Below are positions 33,148 to 42,133 of a stretch of DNA of 64,000 nucleotides, one piece after another. This stretch comes from CAZXWK01 sp964644675. GTDB taxonomy: Bacteria > Actinomycetota > Coriobacteriia > Anaerosomatales > JAAXUF01. Made by a program: the position numbers and the translations under genes. Below the pieces are notes generated by a model. It saw nothing but the letters and a program-made list of their open reading frames with translations, made no database searches and was not told where the DNA came from. The number at the start of each line of letters is the position of its first letter. Position 1 is the first letter of the stretch. The DNA lies in assembly GCA_964644675.1 (NCBI GenBank), contig CAZXWK010000001.1, forward strand, positions 95,557-159,556, read 5' to 3'.

Positions 33148-34632
33148 ATGGCCGAGAACCGCGAGTCGTCTCACACCCTGCTGACCGATCTGTACCAACT
33201 CACGATGGCGCAGGCGTACCACTCGGCAGGGATCGCCTCGACCGACGCGTGCTTCCACCTGTTCTTCCGCTCCAACCCGTTCGGCGGGGGCTACTCGGTG
33301 GCGTGCGGGCTCGAGCAGGCGATCGAGTACCTCTCGGCGTTCCGATTCGCGCCCGATGACCTCGCCTATCTCGCCGAGCAGACCGGCAATGACGGCGGGC
33401 CGCTCTTCTCCGAGGAGTTCCTGGGGCATCTGGCCGAGATGCGCTTCACGTGCGACGTCGCGGCGGTCCCCGAGGGCACGGTCGTGTTCCCGCGCGAGCC
33501 GCTCCTGCGCGTGTGCGGGCCCATCGTGCAGTGCCAGCTCGTTGAGACGGCGCTGCTCAACATCGTCAACTTCCAGACGCTCGTCGCTACCAAGGCATCG
33601 CGCGTGTGTCTCGCAGCGCAGGGCGATCCCGTGGTCGAGTTCGGGCTGAGGCGGGCGCAGGGGCCTGACGGTGGGCTGTCGGCGAGCCGCGCCGCCTACG
33701 TGGGCGGCTGCGTCGGCACCTCGAACGTGCTCGCGGGCAAGCGCTACGGGATCCCGGTCTCGGGCACGCATGCGCACTCGTGGGTGATGGCGTTCGACAC
33801 CGAGCTCGAGGCGTTCACCGCGTACGCGAAGGCGCTCCCGAACAACTGCACCTTCGTGATCGACACGTACGACACGCTCGAGGGTGCGCGGCACGCGGTC
33901 GAGGTCGGCCGGATGCTGCGCGAGCGGGGCCACGAGATGGTGGGCGTGCGCATCGATTCGGGCGACCTCGCGTGGCTCTCGAAGCGGGTACGCGAGATCC
34001 TCGACGACGGAGGCTTCCCCAGGGCGCGCATCGTCGCGAGCAACGAACTCGACGAGCACCTCATCGTCTCGCTCAAGGACCAGGGCGCCGCGATCGACGT
34101 CTGGGGCGTGGGCACCAAGCTCGCGACATCGTGGGACCAGCCGGCGCTGGGCGGCGTCTACAAGCTCTCCGCGATCCGCCGTCCCGGCGAGGACTGGACG
34201 CCGCGCGTCAAGCTGTCCGAGCAGACCGCCAAGGTCACGACGCCCGGGGTGCTCGGCGTGCGGCGCTACCGGCGAGAGGACGGCTCGCTCGCCGGCGACA
34301 TGATCTACGACACCCAGGCGCCGCCCGCCGCTTCCGAGCCGACCATGGTCGACCCCACCGACGTCACGCGCCGCAAGACCTTCACCGCCGAGCAGACCGC
34401 CGAGGAACTGCTCGTGGAGGTGTTCTCGGCGGGGGATCTCGTCTACTCACCGCCGCCGATCACCGAGGTGCGCGAGCGGGCGCTCGCGTCGCTCGGCGAG
34501 CTCGACCCGTCCCAGACCCGGTTCCTGAACCCGCACGGCTACCCCGTCGGGCTCGAGCGTGGCCTGAACGACCTGCGCACGCGGCTCGTGCTCGAAGCCC
34601 GAGGAATCGACGCCCCGCCGACCAAGGAGTGA
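33148..34632 (+). CDS. pncB: Nicotinate phosphoribosyltransferase
   Basis: A 494-residue enzyme that makes nicotinate mononucleotide from nicotinate and PRPP in NAD salvage. Motifs are TDLYQLTMAQAY at the N-terminus, EFGLRRAQGPDGGLSASRAAY, the conserved SGTHAHSW (first His as phosphorylated residue), DTYDTLEGARHAV, GVRIDSGDLAWLSK and WGVGTKLATS. The ATG at 33148 has GGAAGGGAG upstream. It is followed two bases later by pncA, forming a salvage operon. Confidence 0.95.
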   Translation: MAENRESSHTLLTDLYQLTMAQAYHSAGIASTDACFHLFFRSNPFGGGYSVACGLEQAIEYLSAFRFAPDDLAYLAEQTGNDGGPLFSEEFLGHLAEMRFTCDVAAVPEGTVVFPREPLLRVCGPIVQCQLVETALLNIVNFQTLVATKASRVCLAAQGDPVVEFGLRRAQGPDGGLSASRAAYVGGCVGTSNVLAGKRYGIPVSGTHAHSWVMAFDTELEAFTAYAKALPNNCTFVIDTYDTLEGARHAVEVGRMLRERGHEMVGVRIDSGDLAWLSKRVREILDDGGFPRARIVASNELDEHLIVSLKDQGAAIDVWGVGTKLATSWDQPALGGVYKLSAIRRPGEDWTPRVKLSEQTAKVTTPGVLGVRRYRREDGSLAGDMIYDTQAPPAASEPTMVDPTDVTRRKTFTAEQTAEELLVEVFSAGDLVYSPPPITEVRERALASLGELDPSQTRFLNPHGYPVGLERGLNDLRTRLVLEARGIDAPPTKE

Positions 34633-34634
34633 GA

Positions 34635-35261
34635 ATGCGCGCGTTGCTGCTCATCGACGTCCAGAACGACTTCATGCCGTTCGGTTCGCTTCCCGTCGCC
34701 GAGGGAGACCTCGTGGTCCCGGTGGCGAACGAACTGGCGAAGCGGTTCGAGCTGGTGGTGGCGACCCAGGACTGGCATCCGGCCGATCACGGCTCGTTCG
34801 CGAGTGCGCATCCGGGCTGCTCGGTAGGCGACGTGATCACGCTCGGCGGCGTGACGCAGTTCCTCTGGCCCGATCACTGCGTGCAGCAGTCGGCCGGTGC
34901 CTCGTTCCACTCGGGGCTCGACGTCGCTCGGATCTCGCACGTGGTCCGCAAAGGGACCGACTCCGAGATCGATTCGTACTCGGGATTCTTCGACAACGGG
35001 CACCGCAAGGACACCGGGCTTGCGGGCTACCTGCGCGACCGCGGTGTGGACGCCGTGTGGATCGCGGGGCTCGCGACGGACTACTGCGTGCGCTACACGG
35101 CGCTCGACGCGCGAGAAATGGGCTTCTCGGTCAGCCTTGTCGTCGACGGGTGCCGCGGTGTCGACAACACGCCGGGAGACGTCGAGCGTGCGCTCGACGA
35201 GATGCGCGCCGCGGGATGCGACGTCGTGACCAGCTCGGATGTGGCGAGCGGCGCGGGATAG
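34635..35261 (+). CDS. pncA: Nicotinamidase
   Basis: A 208-residue isochorismatase-fold hydrolase that deamidates nicotinamide to nicotinate, the substrate of PncB. The triad residues are visible: Asp8 in LLIDVQNDF, the lysine of VVRKGTD and the cysteine of LATDYCVRYT. The metal-binding DWHPADHGSFAS is also present. It begins two bases after the pncB stop, which confirms a two-gene operon. Confidence 0.94.
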   Translation: MRALLLIDVQNDFMPFGSLPVAEGDLVVPVANELAKRFELVVATQDWHPADHGSFASAHPGCSVGDVITLGGVTQFLWPDHCVQQSAGASFHSGLDVARISHVVRKGTDSEIDSYSGFFDNGHRKDTGLAGYLRDRGVDAVWIAGLATDYCVRYTALDAREMGFSVSLVVDGCRGVDNTPGDVERALDEMRAAGCDVVTSSDVASGAG

Positions 35262-35306
35262 GCGGCACGCGCCCACGGACGCGTGGCCACGGACGGTCGG
35301 GCGGTC

Positions 35307-35879
35307 CTAGAAGAGGTCGCCCAGACCCTGCATGACGTCGGAGGCGTACTCCATGTGCCAGTCCTCGAGCGACAGGTAGAACGTCGGGTTGAAGACGACG
35401 CCCATGCACTTCACCAGGTCGATGAGCTCGTCGAGCAGGTAGCCGCTCTCGACGACCAGGTCGACGACTTCCGGGTTCACGTAGTCGTCGGTGATGGGTA
35501 TCGGCGTCCAGAAGAACTTGCGGCCGTCGTGCTTGACGATGATGTCGAGCACCAGGTTGCCGGCGGTCGTCACGGCGAGCTCGATGTCGCCGGGGAGGTT
35601 CTTCTTGAGCACGGCGATCTGGCGCTCGAGGCGCGCGGCCTTGCACAGGGTGTCCTCGTCCACGCGCATCGCGAACGGGGTGGACGGGAGAGAGCGGAGG
35701 ACTTCGCGGAGGTTGCACGCCGTGACCAAGGGCTTCTCGGGCACGTTCTTGCGCAGCACCTCGAGCGCGAGGTTGGCCTCGGCGGCTGATGTCGCGTTGA
35801 GGAGCACCCGGAACAGGTCGCGGGTCTCGTCGGTGAAGTGCGGCCTCAGTTGGGCGAGACCGCTCGTGAGCGTGAGCAC
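35307..35879 (-). CDS. Hypothetical protein
   Basis: A 190-residue soluble protein starting at a GTG with GGAGG five bases upstream. No family is recognised. The N-terminal half is helical (LRPHFTDETRDLFRVLLN, ANLALEVLRKN). The C-terminal half has alternating strands (DIELAVTTAGNLVLDIIVKH, YVNPEVVDLVVES) and ends in LSLEDWHMEYASDVMQGL. There is no signal peptide and only two cysteines of note. It shares an upstream region and a CRP/FNR-type palindrome with the divergent carbamate kinase gene. Confidence 0.65.
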   Translation of the reverse strand: MLTLTSGLAQLRPHFTDETRDLFRVLLNATSAAEANLALEVLRKNVPEKPLVTACNLREVLRSLPSTPFAMRVDEDTLCKAARLERQIAVLKKNLPGDIELAVTTAGNLVLDIIVKHDGRKFFWTPIPITDDYVNPEVVDLVVESGYLLDELIDLVKCMGVVFNPTFYLSLEDWHMEYASDVMQGLGDLF

Positions 35880-35967
35880 TGGATCCTCCGCAAGGATGGT
35901 TCTGGTCGTCGTGATTGTGTGTATCGGCAGGCGTGCGAGTGGGATGAATGACCGAGGTCGACGTGCG

Positions 35968-35983
35968 TGTGACCTGGGTCACA
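35968..35983. promoter_or_regulatory. Perfect CRP/FNR-family operator
   Basis: TGTGACCTGGGTCACA is an exact TGTGA-N6-TCACA palindrome in the gap between divergent genes (35879 and 36091). Its centre lies about 70 bases upstream of the start point implied by the CATAAT at 36034-36039, a normal class I activator distance. CRP/FNR-family ArcR regulators that control arginine-deiminase genes are described as using this consensus. Confidence 0.6.
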
Positions 35984-36033
35984 ACTGCGGCGCTGGCTGG
36001 CTCCCGGACCAACCGTGCCGGCGGGTTCTAGGG

Positions 36034-36039
36034 CATAAT
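36034..36039 (+). promoter_or_regulatory. -10 element of the carbamate kinase gene
   Basis: CATAAT lies 51 bases upstream of the GTG start and downstream of the CRP/FNR-type palindrome. No good -35 is visible, as expected for an activator-dependent promoter. Confidence 0.45.
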
Positions 36040-36090
36040 CTGAGCCTGGAAACGAATACGGCCCGCACATCCGAGTGGAGGAACGAGCAC

Positions 36091-37002
36091 GTGAGGATCG
36101 TCGTCGCCCTGGGCGGAAATGCATTGCTGCGCCGGTCCGACCCCCTGACCGTCGAGGCACAGCGCCGCAACGTGGCCACCGCCGCGCGGGCGCTCGCCCC
36201 GCTCGCGCTCGAGCACGAGCTGCTGCTCGCGCACGGCAACGGCCCCCAGGTAGGACTGCTCGCGCTGCAGGCGGCCGCGTACGACCCGGCCGAGCCGTAC
36301 CCGCTCGACGTGCTGGGCGCCGCGACCGAGGGCATGATCGGCTACATGGTCGAGCAGGAGCTTGGCAACCTGCTCCCGTTCGAGAAGCGGATCGCGACCG
36401 TGCTCACGATGGTGGAGGTCGATCCCGAGGACCCCGCCTTCGACGACCCGACCAAGTTCGTGGGCCCCTGCTACGACGAAGCGTCGGCCGCCCGGCTCGC
36501 TGCCGAGAAGGGCTGGGCCTTCAAGCAGGACGGCGACGCGTGGCGCCGGGTGGTCGCGTCGCCCGAGCCCAAGCGCATCTTCGAGATGGACCCGATCTGC
36601 TGGCTCCTCGAGAAGGGCGCTGTCGTCATCTGCACGGGCGGCGGCGGGATACCGACCGCCTACCTGCCGGATGGCACGCGGACGCTCGTGGGCGTCGAGG
36701 CCGTCATCGACAAGGACCTGGCGAGCGAGCTGCTCGCCCGGGGCGTGGGAGCCGACCTGTTCGTGATGGCCACCGACACGGAGGGGGTCTTCCTCGACTG
36801 GGGCACGCCCGCCGAGAAGCTCCTCACCACGGTGACCGTCGACGAGATCTCCGCACGCGACTTCGCGTCCGGCTCGATGGGACCTAAGGTGGACGCGGCG
36901 GTGCGCTTCGTGCGCGCGACCGGCAACCGCGCAGCGATCGGGCGGCTCGAGGACATCGGCCGCATCGCCGCGGGCGAGGCGGGCACCAACGTCGTGCCGT
37001 AG
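36091..37002 (+). CDS. arcC: Carbamate kinase
   Basis: A 303-residue amino-acid-kinase-fold enzyme that makes ATP from carbamoyl phosphate and ADP, the last step of fermentative arginine or agmatine use. Family motifs are VVALGGNALLRR, LAHGNGPQVGLLALQ, the VICTGGGGIPTAY segment, VIDKDLASELLA and the late FASGSMGPKVDAAVRF. The GTG at 36091 has GTGGAGG upstream. No arcA or arcB is adjacent, so carbamoyl phosphate may come from elsewhere in the genome. Confidence 0.93.
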   Translation: MRIVVALGGNALLRRSDPLTVEAQRRNVATAARALAPLALEHELLLAHGNGPQVGLLALQAAAYDPAEPYPLDVLGAATEGMIGYMVEQELGNLLPFEKRIATVLTMVEVDPEDPAFDDPTKFVGPCYDEASAARLAAEKGWAFKQDGDAWRRVVASPEPKRIFEMDPICWLLEKGAVVICTGGGGIPTAYLPDGTRTLVGVEAVIDKDLASELLARGVGADLFVMATDTEGVFLDWGTPAEKLLTTVTVDEISARDFASGSMGPKVDAAVRFVRATGNRAAIGRLEDIGRIAAGEAGTNVVP

Positions 37003-37065
37003 GGCGGGCCCTGTCGTGTAAGGTGGAAGCGCAAACCTGACTGACCGGTTCAGTTTGGAGGACCC

Positions 37066-37926
37066 ATGCCTGTCAGCGTCGTCACAGACTCCGTCGCGTC
37101 GATCCCCGCCGACCTGCTCGCCGAATACGGCATCGACGTCGTCCAGCTCCACGTCCACGACGGCGAGATGGACCGGCCGGACAACGAGATCGACCTCGAC
37201 GCGTTCTACCGGCGTCTCGAGGACCTGCGCGTCCTGCCCACGTCGTCGCAGCCCAGCGTCGAGTCGCTCCTCTCGGCGTTCACGCGCGCCGTCGAGCGGG
37301 GAAGCGAGGTGCTGGGCGTCTTCGTCTCGAGCAAGATGAGCGGCACGCTCGAGACCGCGCGGATGGCGGCTGACATCGTGCGCCGCGAGCACCCGGGGGC
37401 GCGCATCGAGCTGATCGACAGCGGATCGAACTCCATGGAGGAGGGCTACGGCGCGCTCGCCGCGGCCAAGGCCGCGCAGGCGGGGGAGGCGATCGAGCGC
37501 TGCATGGCGGCGGCGACCGAGACGCTCAAGCGCACCCGCTACCTGTTCACGCCCGCCTCGCTCGAGTACCTGCGCCGCGGCGGGCGGATCGGGGGCGCCT
37601 CGGCGTATCTGGGCGCGCTGCTGCAGATCAAGCCCATCCTGACGGTCGAGAGGGGCGAGACGCAGCAGTTCGGCCGCGTTCGCACGCACGCCAAGGCCCT
37701 CGCCGAGATGACCGCGAAGTTCACCGACGACGTGAAGGTGCACGGCTTGGCCCAAGTCTGCGTACACTACATCAGCGACCGGGCCACCGCGGAGGTCTAC
37801 GCGAAGGAACAGATCGAGCCGGTCGCGAAGTGCGCCGTGCGGGTGATTCCCGTCAGTCCGGTCATCGGACTGCACGTGGGACCGGCCGTCGGGATCGTGT
37901 ACACGACCGCCAGGGACTGGGAGTGA
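37066..37926 (+). CDS. DegV family fatty-acid-binding protein
   Basis: A 286-residue DegV/FakB-type protein: VVTDSVASIP, LPTSSQPSVESL, VFVSSKMSGTLETARMAA, SLEYLRRGGRIGGASAYLGALLQIK and the terminal GLHVGPAVGIVY. The ATG at 37066 has TTTGGAGG upstream. Its stop overlaps the next DegV gene (GTGA), so the two are translationally coupled. Confidence 0.9.
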   Translation: MPVSVVTDSVASIPADLLAEYGIDVVQLHVHDGEMDRPDNEIDLDAFYRRLEDLRVLPTSSQPSVESLLSAFTRAVERGSEVLGVFVSSKMSGTLETARMAADIVRREHPGARIELIDSGSNSMEEGYGALAAAKAAQAGEAIERCMAAATETLKRTRYLFTPASLEYLRRGGRIGGASAYLGALLQIKPILTVERGETQQFGRVRTHAKALAEMTAKFTDDVKVHGLAQVCVHYISDRATAEVYAKEQIEPVAKCAVRVIPVSPVIGLHVGPAVGIVYTTARDWE

Positions 37927-38804
37927 CGTTGCCGCCGTACCTGCTCGCGACCGACTCGTGTTGTGATCTGCCTGCCTCACTCGCCACCGAGCTCGACCTG
38001 ATCGTGCTGGAGTTCCCGTTCACGCTCGACGGCGAGCAGCACTTCGACGACCTGGGTGTCTCGATGCCCGCCTCCGAGTTCTACGCCGCGATGCGGGCCG
38101 GCTCCGCGCCGACCACCGCGCAGGTCCCCATGCCCGAGTACCTGAAAGCGTTCGGCTCGGCCGCCGAGCAGGGCGTGCCCATCCTCTTCCTCAGCTTCTC
38201 CTCGGCGTTGTCGGGGACGTTCCAGTCGGCGCTGCTGGCTCGTGACACCGTGCTCGCCGAGCACCCCGGTGCCGACATCCGCGTCATCGACACGCTCTCG
38301 GCGTCCGTCGCGCAGGGCTGGATCGTCATCGAGGCCGCGCGCAGGCGGCTTGCCGGAGCGACCGTCGACGAGCTCGAGGCCTGGGTCCACGAGGCCATCC
38401 CGCACGTGAACGGCTACTTCACCATCGACACCCTCGAGCCGCTCCGCCGCGGCGGACGGGTCTCGGACTTCGCCGCCGTCGCGGGCGCGATGCTCGACGT
38501 GAAGCCGGTGCTGCGCATCGATTCGAGCGGCGAGTTGGTCGTCGACAAGCCGGTCCGCGGCCGCAAGAAGTCGGTGCGCGCCCTGGTCGAGGCGTTCGCC
38601 GAGCGTGCCGAGAAGGACGCCGGCCATCCCGTGGTCGTGGCGCACGGCGATGCGAGCGCGGATGCCGAGGCGCTCGAGGCCGCTCTCCGGGAGCGTGCCG
38701 AGATCGGCGAGGTCATCCACCTCGACGTGGGTCCCGTCATCGGCTCCCACACCGGGCCCGGGATGGTGGCCGTGGTCTTCTGGGGAGACGAGCGTCCATC
38801 ATGA
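37923..38804 (+). CDS. DegV family fatty-acid-binding protein (second of tandem pair)
   Basis: A 293-residue DegV protein from the overlapping GTG: LLATDSCCDLP, APTTAQVPMPEYLKAF, LSFSSALSGTFQSALL, LEPLRRGGRVSDFAAVAGAML and GSHTGPGMVAVVF. It differs strongly from its neighbour (the usual TTSQ is TTAQ), which suggests a different acyl-chain preference. Its stop overlaps the following small membrane gene. Confidence 0.9.
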   Translation: MTLPPYLLATDSCCDLPASLATELDLIVLEFPFTLDGEQHFDDLGVSMPASEFYAAMRAGSAPTTAQVPMPEYLKAFGSAAEQGVPILFLSFSSALSGTFQSALLARDTVLAEHPGADIRVIDTLSASVAQGWIVIEAARRRLAGATVDELEAWVHEAIPHVNGYFTIDTLEPLRRGGRVSDFAAVAGAMLDVKPVLRIDSSGELVVDKPVRGRKKSVRALVEAFAERAEKDAGHPVVVAHGDASADAEALEAALRERAEIGEVIHLDVGPVIGSHTGPGMVAVVFWGDERPS

Positions 38805-39037
38805 GCAGTCCCGTCGTACCCGTCATCCTCGGCGTGCTGGCACTGGTTGCCGCCGCCTACTTCGCGCTCATCGCCTGGCGGGCGGACTCGTTCGCGAGTG
38901 CGCTGTTGCACCGTGGGTGGGCCGAGAAGGGCTGGACGCAGGCCCGGCTGACCGCCCGCCTCCGCGTCCTGGGGGTCGTCGGCGTGCTCGTTTCGCTCGG
39001 TGCCATGGGCCTCGCGGTCTTCCGGGCTCTCGGCTGA
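38801..39037 (+). CDS. Small two-helix membrane protein
   Basis: A 78-residue protein with ATGA overlap with the upstream DegV gene. Two hydrophobic helices (VVPVILGVLALVAAAYFALI and VLGVVGVLVSLGAMGLAV) flank a short basic loop. No family is recognised. Tight coupling suggests a shared role with the DegV pair or the next membrane gene. Confidence 0.65.
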   Translation: MSSPVVPVILGVLALVAAAYFALIAWRADSFASALLHRGWAEKGWTQARLTARLRVLGVVGVLVSLGAMGLAVFRALG

Positions 39038-39068
39038 TGTCGGCGCGGCGCTTGCTGAACCCTCGCCC

Positions 39069-39611
39069 ATGACCGAATCGACTTCCGCGGCGGCCGACAC
39101 CGCGACACCCAAGAGGCACATCCCCGGCTGGCTCGACCGGCTGACGCCGCGGGCCGGGGTCCGCGTGCAGCTCTTCTCGGCGGCGATCATCTGGTTGGTG
39201 GGCGCGAGCATCCTGCTCGTGCGCGGCTTCACGTTCCTCCACGACAAGTGGGTCGTCCCGATCGTCGTGGCGGCGCTCGTCATCGGGTTCGCCAAGGAGC
39301 GCTACATCCTGGGCAACTACGCGCGCAAGGCGGTCGTGCGGATCCACCGGCGCGGCAAGGCGTGCTACTTCGGCTTCTTCTCGATGAAGTCGTGGCTGTT
39401 CATCGTGGTGATGATGGGCGGCGGGATCGCGCTGAGGCACTCGGTACTCGCCGATAGCCGAGACATCATCCCGTGGGGGCGCGACGTGCTCGCGGTGATC
39501 TACGTCGCGGTGGGTACCGCTCTCGCGTACGCCGACCGCGTGTACTGGCAGGCCGCGCTCGCCAAGACGCCCGAGCAGCTCGACGCGGTCGAGCATCAGG
39601 TCGACGGGTAG
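39069..39611 (+). CDS. Hypothetical membrane protein
   Basis: A 180-residue protein from the ATG at 39069. About four hydrophobic segments are visible (VQLFSAAIIWLVGASILLV, WVVPIVVAALVIGFAK, WLFIVVMMGGGIAL, DVLAVIYVAVGTALAYA) with a basic loop containing YARKAVVRIHRRGKACYFGF. No family is recognised. It lies 31 bases after the preceding small membrane gene. Confidence 0.65.
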   Translation: MTESTSAAADTATPKRHIPGWLDRLTPRAGVRVQLFSAAIIWLVGASILLVRGFTFLHDKWVVPIVVAALVIGFAKERYILGNYARKAVVRIHRRGKACYFGFFSMKSWLFIVVMMGGGIALRHSVLADSRDIIPWGRDVLAVIYVAVGTALAYADRVYWQAALAKTPEQLDAVEHQVDG

Positions 39612-39686
39612 ATTCACGAGCGTGCAGGTGGGCGCCCGATGCGCCGCCGGCAAGAGCGAACGGTACCCGATGGGGGGAGACGCGAC

Positions 39687-40262
39687 ATGAAGGTCGTGGC
39701 GGTCAACGGTTCTCCGCGCAAGGGCGGCAACACGTCGCAGCTCATCGAGGCGGTCTTCGTGCCGCTGCGTGAAGCGGGCATCGAGTGCGAGGTCGTCAAC
39801 CTCGCCGGCAAGGAAGTCCGCGGGTGCACCGCGTGCATGCGCTGCCGCGAGCTCAAGGACGGCCAGTGCCACGGGCGGCGCGACTTCGGCAACGAGGTCA
39901 TCGACGCGCTGCGCGATGCCGACGCCGTGCTGCTGGGCAGCCCCACGTACTTCGCCGACGTCACCGCCGAGATGAAGGCGGTCATGGACCGCGTGGGCTA
40001 CGTCTCGATGGGCAACGGCGGCTTCTTCGCGCGCAAGCCCGGTGCGGCGGTCGTCGCTGTGCGCCGCGGCGGCGGCATCCACGTCCACGACACGATGAAC
40101 CACTGGTTCACCATCCAGCAGATGCTCATCGTCGGCTCCACGTACTGGAACCTGGGCTACGGCCGCGAGAAGGGCGAGGTCCAGGGCGACGACGAGGGCC
40201 TGCGCAACATGCGCAACCTTGGCGAGAACATGGCGTGGTTGCTCGGCAAGCTCGCCGAGTAG
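39687..40262 (+). CDS. NADPH-dependent FMN reductase-type flavoprotein
   Basis: A 191-residue flavodoxin-fold protein of the iron-sulfur-flavoprotein/NADPH-FMN-reductase group. The FMN phosphate loop is NGSPRKGGNTSQL, followed by the cysteine-bearing GCTACMRC, the GSPTYFADVTAEMKAVMDR segment and a C-terminal flavin-contact region. CTACMRC has three cysteines of which two form CxxC, so an Fe-S cluster is possible but not certain. The ATG at 39687 has GGGGGGAGA upstream. Confidence 0.85.
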   Translation: MKVVAVNGSPRKGGNTSQLIEAVFVPLREAGIECEVVNLAGKEVRGCTACMRCRELKDGQCHGRRDFGNEVIDALRDADAVLLGSPTYFADVTAEMKAVMDRVGYVSMGNGGFFARKPGAAVVAVRRGGGIHVHDTMNHWFTIQQMLIVGSTYWNLGYGREKGEVQGDDEGLRNMRNLGENMAWLLGKLAE

Positions 40263-40286
40263 GGCCGCGGGACCGGTCGTCGGACG

Positions 40287-41060
40287 CTACGGCAGCTTGA
40301 TCGCGTCAGGCGCGCTGCCTTCGACCGCGATGCCGCTGGCGGTCACCTCGGCCTTGTAGACCGACAGGCCCGGTGCCGCGTCGAGGAAGTCGTTGACGTA
40401 GGTGAACACCGCCTCGGTCGCCTGGGCCGCCTTGTCACCGCCGAGCGGGATGCCCTCCGCGACGACCTTCACCTCGCCGGCCTTCACGATCTCGCCGTTC
40501 TTGAACTCGACCGGACCGGACACCGAACCGCTGTAGCCGTTGCCGTCCACGACGACGACGGCGTCGAGCTTGATGACGCCTTCGCCGGGCAGCGACAGGT
40601 CCACGCGGGAGACATCGAGGCTCGTCCCGCCGGTGTCGGGCAGGTAGGTGAACGCGTTGATGAGTGCCGAGAGCTCCTCGGGCGTGAACGTCGCTTTGAA
40701 GGGGTGGCTGCCGGTCGGCTCGAGCTTGGTCAGCTCGACCGGCTGCGTGGGGAACGGCGCGTCGACCCCGGCCTTCTTCATCGCGGACTCGTAGGCAGAG
40801 CGGCGCGACTCGAAGGTGGGGGCGTTGTTCGAGCCGCGGTTGAGGGCCCAGACGATGAGTGCGACGAATCCCGCGAGCACCAGGACCGCGATGAGGATGC
40901 CGATGATCAGCCCCGTGCGCTTGCGTCGGGGACCCTCCGGCGGCTCGGTCGCCGGGGCGGTGCCGGTCGGCGGAACCCCTCCGCCGGGAGGCTCGAGCAC
41001 GGCGGTCGCGCTCTGCGTGTCGGGCGAGGCGGGGTTCGGCGTCTCGGGGGTCTCGGCCAT
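40287..41060 (-). CDS. Membrane-anchored hypothetical protein
   Basis: A 257-residue protein. The ATG at 41060 has AGGAG upstream. The first 50 residues are Pro/Thr/Glu-rich and cytoplasmic. One membrane helix follows (LIIGILIAVLVLAGFVALIV), then an extracellular beta-rich domain with VDGNGYSGSVSGPVEFKNGE and VKVVAEGIPLGG. The domain resembles a generic beta-sandwich or LptA-like lipid-binding fold, but I would not assign it. It converges on the flavoprotein gene. Confidence 0.65.
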   Translation of the reverse strand: MAETPETPNPASPDTQSATAVLEPPGGGVPPTGTAPATEPPEGPRRKRTGLIIGILIAVLVLAGFVALIVWALNRGSNNAPTFESRRSAYESAMKKAGVDAPFPTQPVELTKLEPTGSHPFKATFTPEELSALINAFTYLPDTGGTSLDVSRVDLSLPGEGVIKLDAVVVVDGNGYSGSVSGPVEFKNGEIVKAGEVKVVAEGIPLGGDKAAQATEAVFTYVNDFLDAAPGLSVYKAEVTASGIAVEGSAPDAIKLP

Positions 41061-41215
41061 GGAGTGGCTCCTCGGCGGTCGGGTCTTCGGTTGCGAGCAC
41101 GGGCGAGCGCCCGCCGGTTGAAGCGTACCCGAAGCGGCGTCAGACTGGTGCGGTCGCACGGCCCGGTTCACCCGCGGGTCCTGTGCGCACGACGAATCCG
41201 ACAGAAGGGCGCCAC

Positions 41216-42037
41216 GTGCACGCGTTCGCAGACCAGCAGCTCGCCGAGAGGCTCGAGGCGATCGTCGCCGTGTCGCTGCGCTCGTTCGCCGAGACCACGC
41301 GGCGGCTCTGGCCCGAGACCGATGCCGAGTGTCTCGAGGTGGCGGGCGGCGTCGCGGCGTACGTCGTGCCGGGATCGCCGCTCAACTCGGCGGGCGGTCT
41401 CGGTTTCGCCGGCGAGGTCGGCCACGACGACATCGAGCGGCTCGAGCACTTCTACGAGGAGCGCGGCGAGCGGCCGGTCATCAACCTGTGCCCGCTCGCG
41501 CACGCGTCGCTGCCCCGGGTGCTCGGCGAGCGCGGCTGGACGATCGTCTCGTTCGAGAACGTGCTCGTCCGCGACCTGCCTCGCGACGAGGAGCTGCCCC
41601 AGCCCGATCCGCACGTGGGCATCGAGCTCGCCGAGACCCCCGAGGAGCGCGAGCGTTGGGCGCTCATGGTCGCGAACGGCTTCGCGGCGCCCGACGATCC
41701 GACGCCCGCCGAGCTGCGGCTGGGGCGTGCGGCGGCGGCGCGCGAGGAGGCGCGACTGCTCACGGCGATGCTCGACGGGCAGCCGTCCGGCACCGGGGAG
41801 CTCGAGATCTGGGACGACATCGCGTGGCTCTCGGCCGACACCACCCTGCCGCAGTTCCGCGGGCGCGGCGTCCAGCGCTCGCTGCAGCGCGCCCGGCTCG
41901 CGCTGGGCCGCGACGCCGGATGCACGCTCGCCGTGACCGAGTCGGTGCCTGGCAGCGGGAGCCAGCGCAACATGGAGCGCCTGGGCTTCCGGGTGGTCTA
42001 CACGCGTTGCGACGTGACGGCGCCCAAGCGGGGCTGA
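41216..42037 (+). CDS. GNAT-family acetyltransferase
   Basis: A 273-residue protein with a C-terminal GNAT acetyltransferase fold: IAWLSADTTLPQFRGRGVQR is the strand 4 and acetyl-CoA loop (RGRGVQ), followed by SGSQRNMERLGFRVVYTR. The N-terminal half (to about residue 135) resembles a degenerate first GNAT repeat. The start GTG has GAAGGG eight bases upstream. The substrate is unknown. Confidence 0.82.
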   Translation: MHAFADQQLAERLEAIVAVSLRSFAETTRRLWPETDAECLEVAGGVAAYVVPGSPLNSAGGLGFAGEVGHDDIERLEHFYEERGERPVINLCPLAHASLPRVLGERGWTIVSFENVLVRDLPRDEELPQPDPHVGIELAETPEERERWALMVANGFAAPDDPTPAELRLGRAAAAREEARLLTAMLDGQPSGTGELEIWDDIAWLSADTTLPQFRGRGVQRSLQRARLALGRDAGCTLAVTESVPGSGSQRNMERLGFRVVYTRCDVTAPKRG

Positions 42038-42133
42038 CCGCTCCGAGCGTCGGGTCGCGCCCACCGCCGTCCTCGCCACACGCCGAGCGTGCTACGCTCG
42101 TGACCTCCACCCCGACCCGCCGAGAGGACCGCC

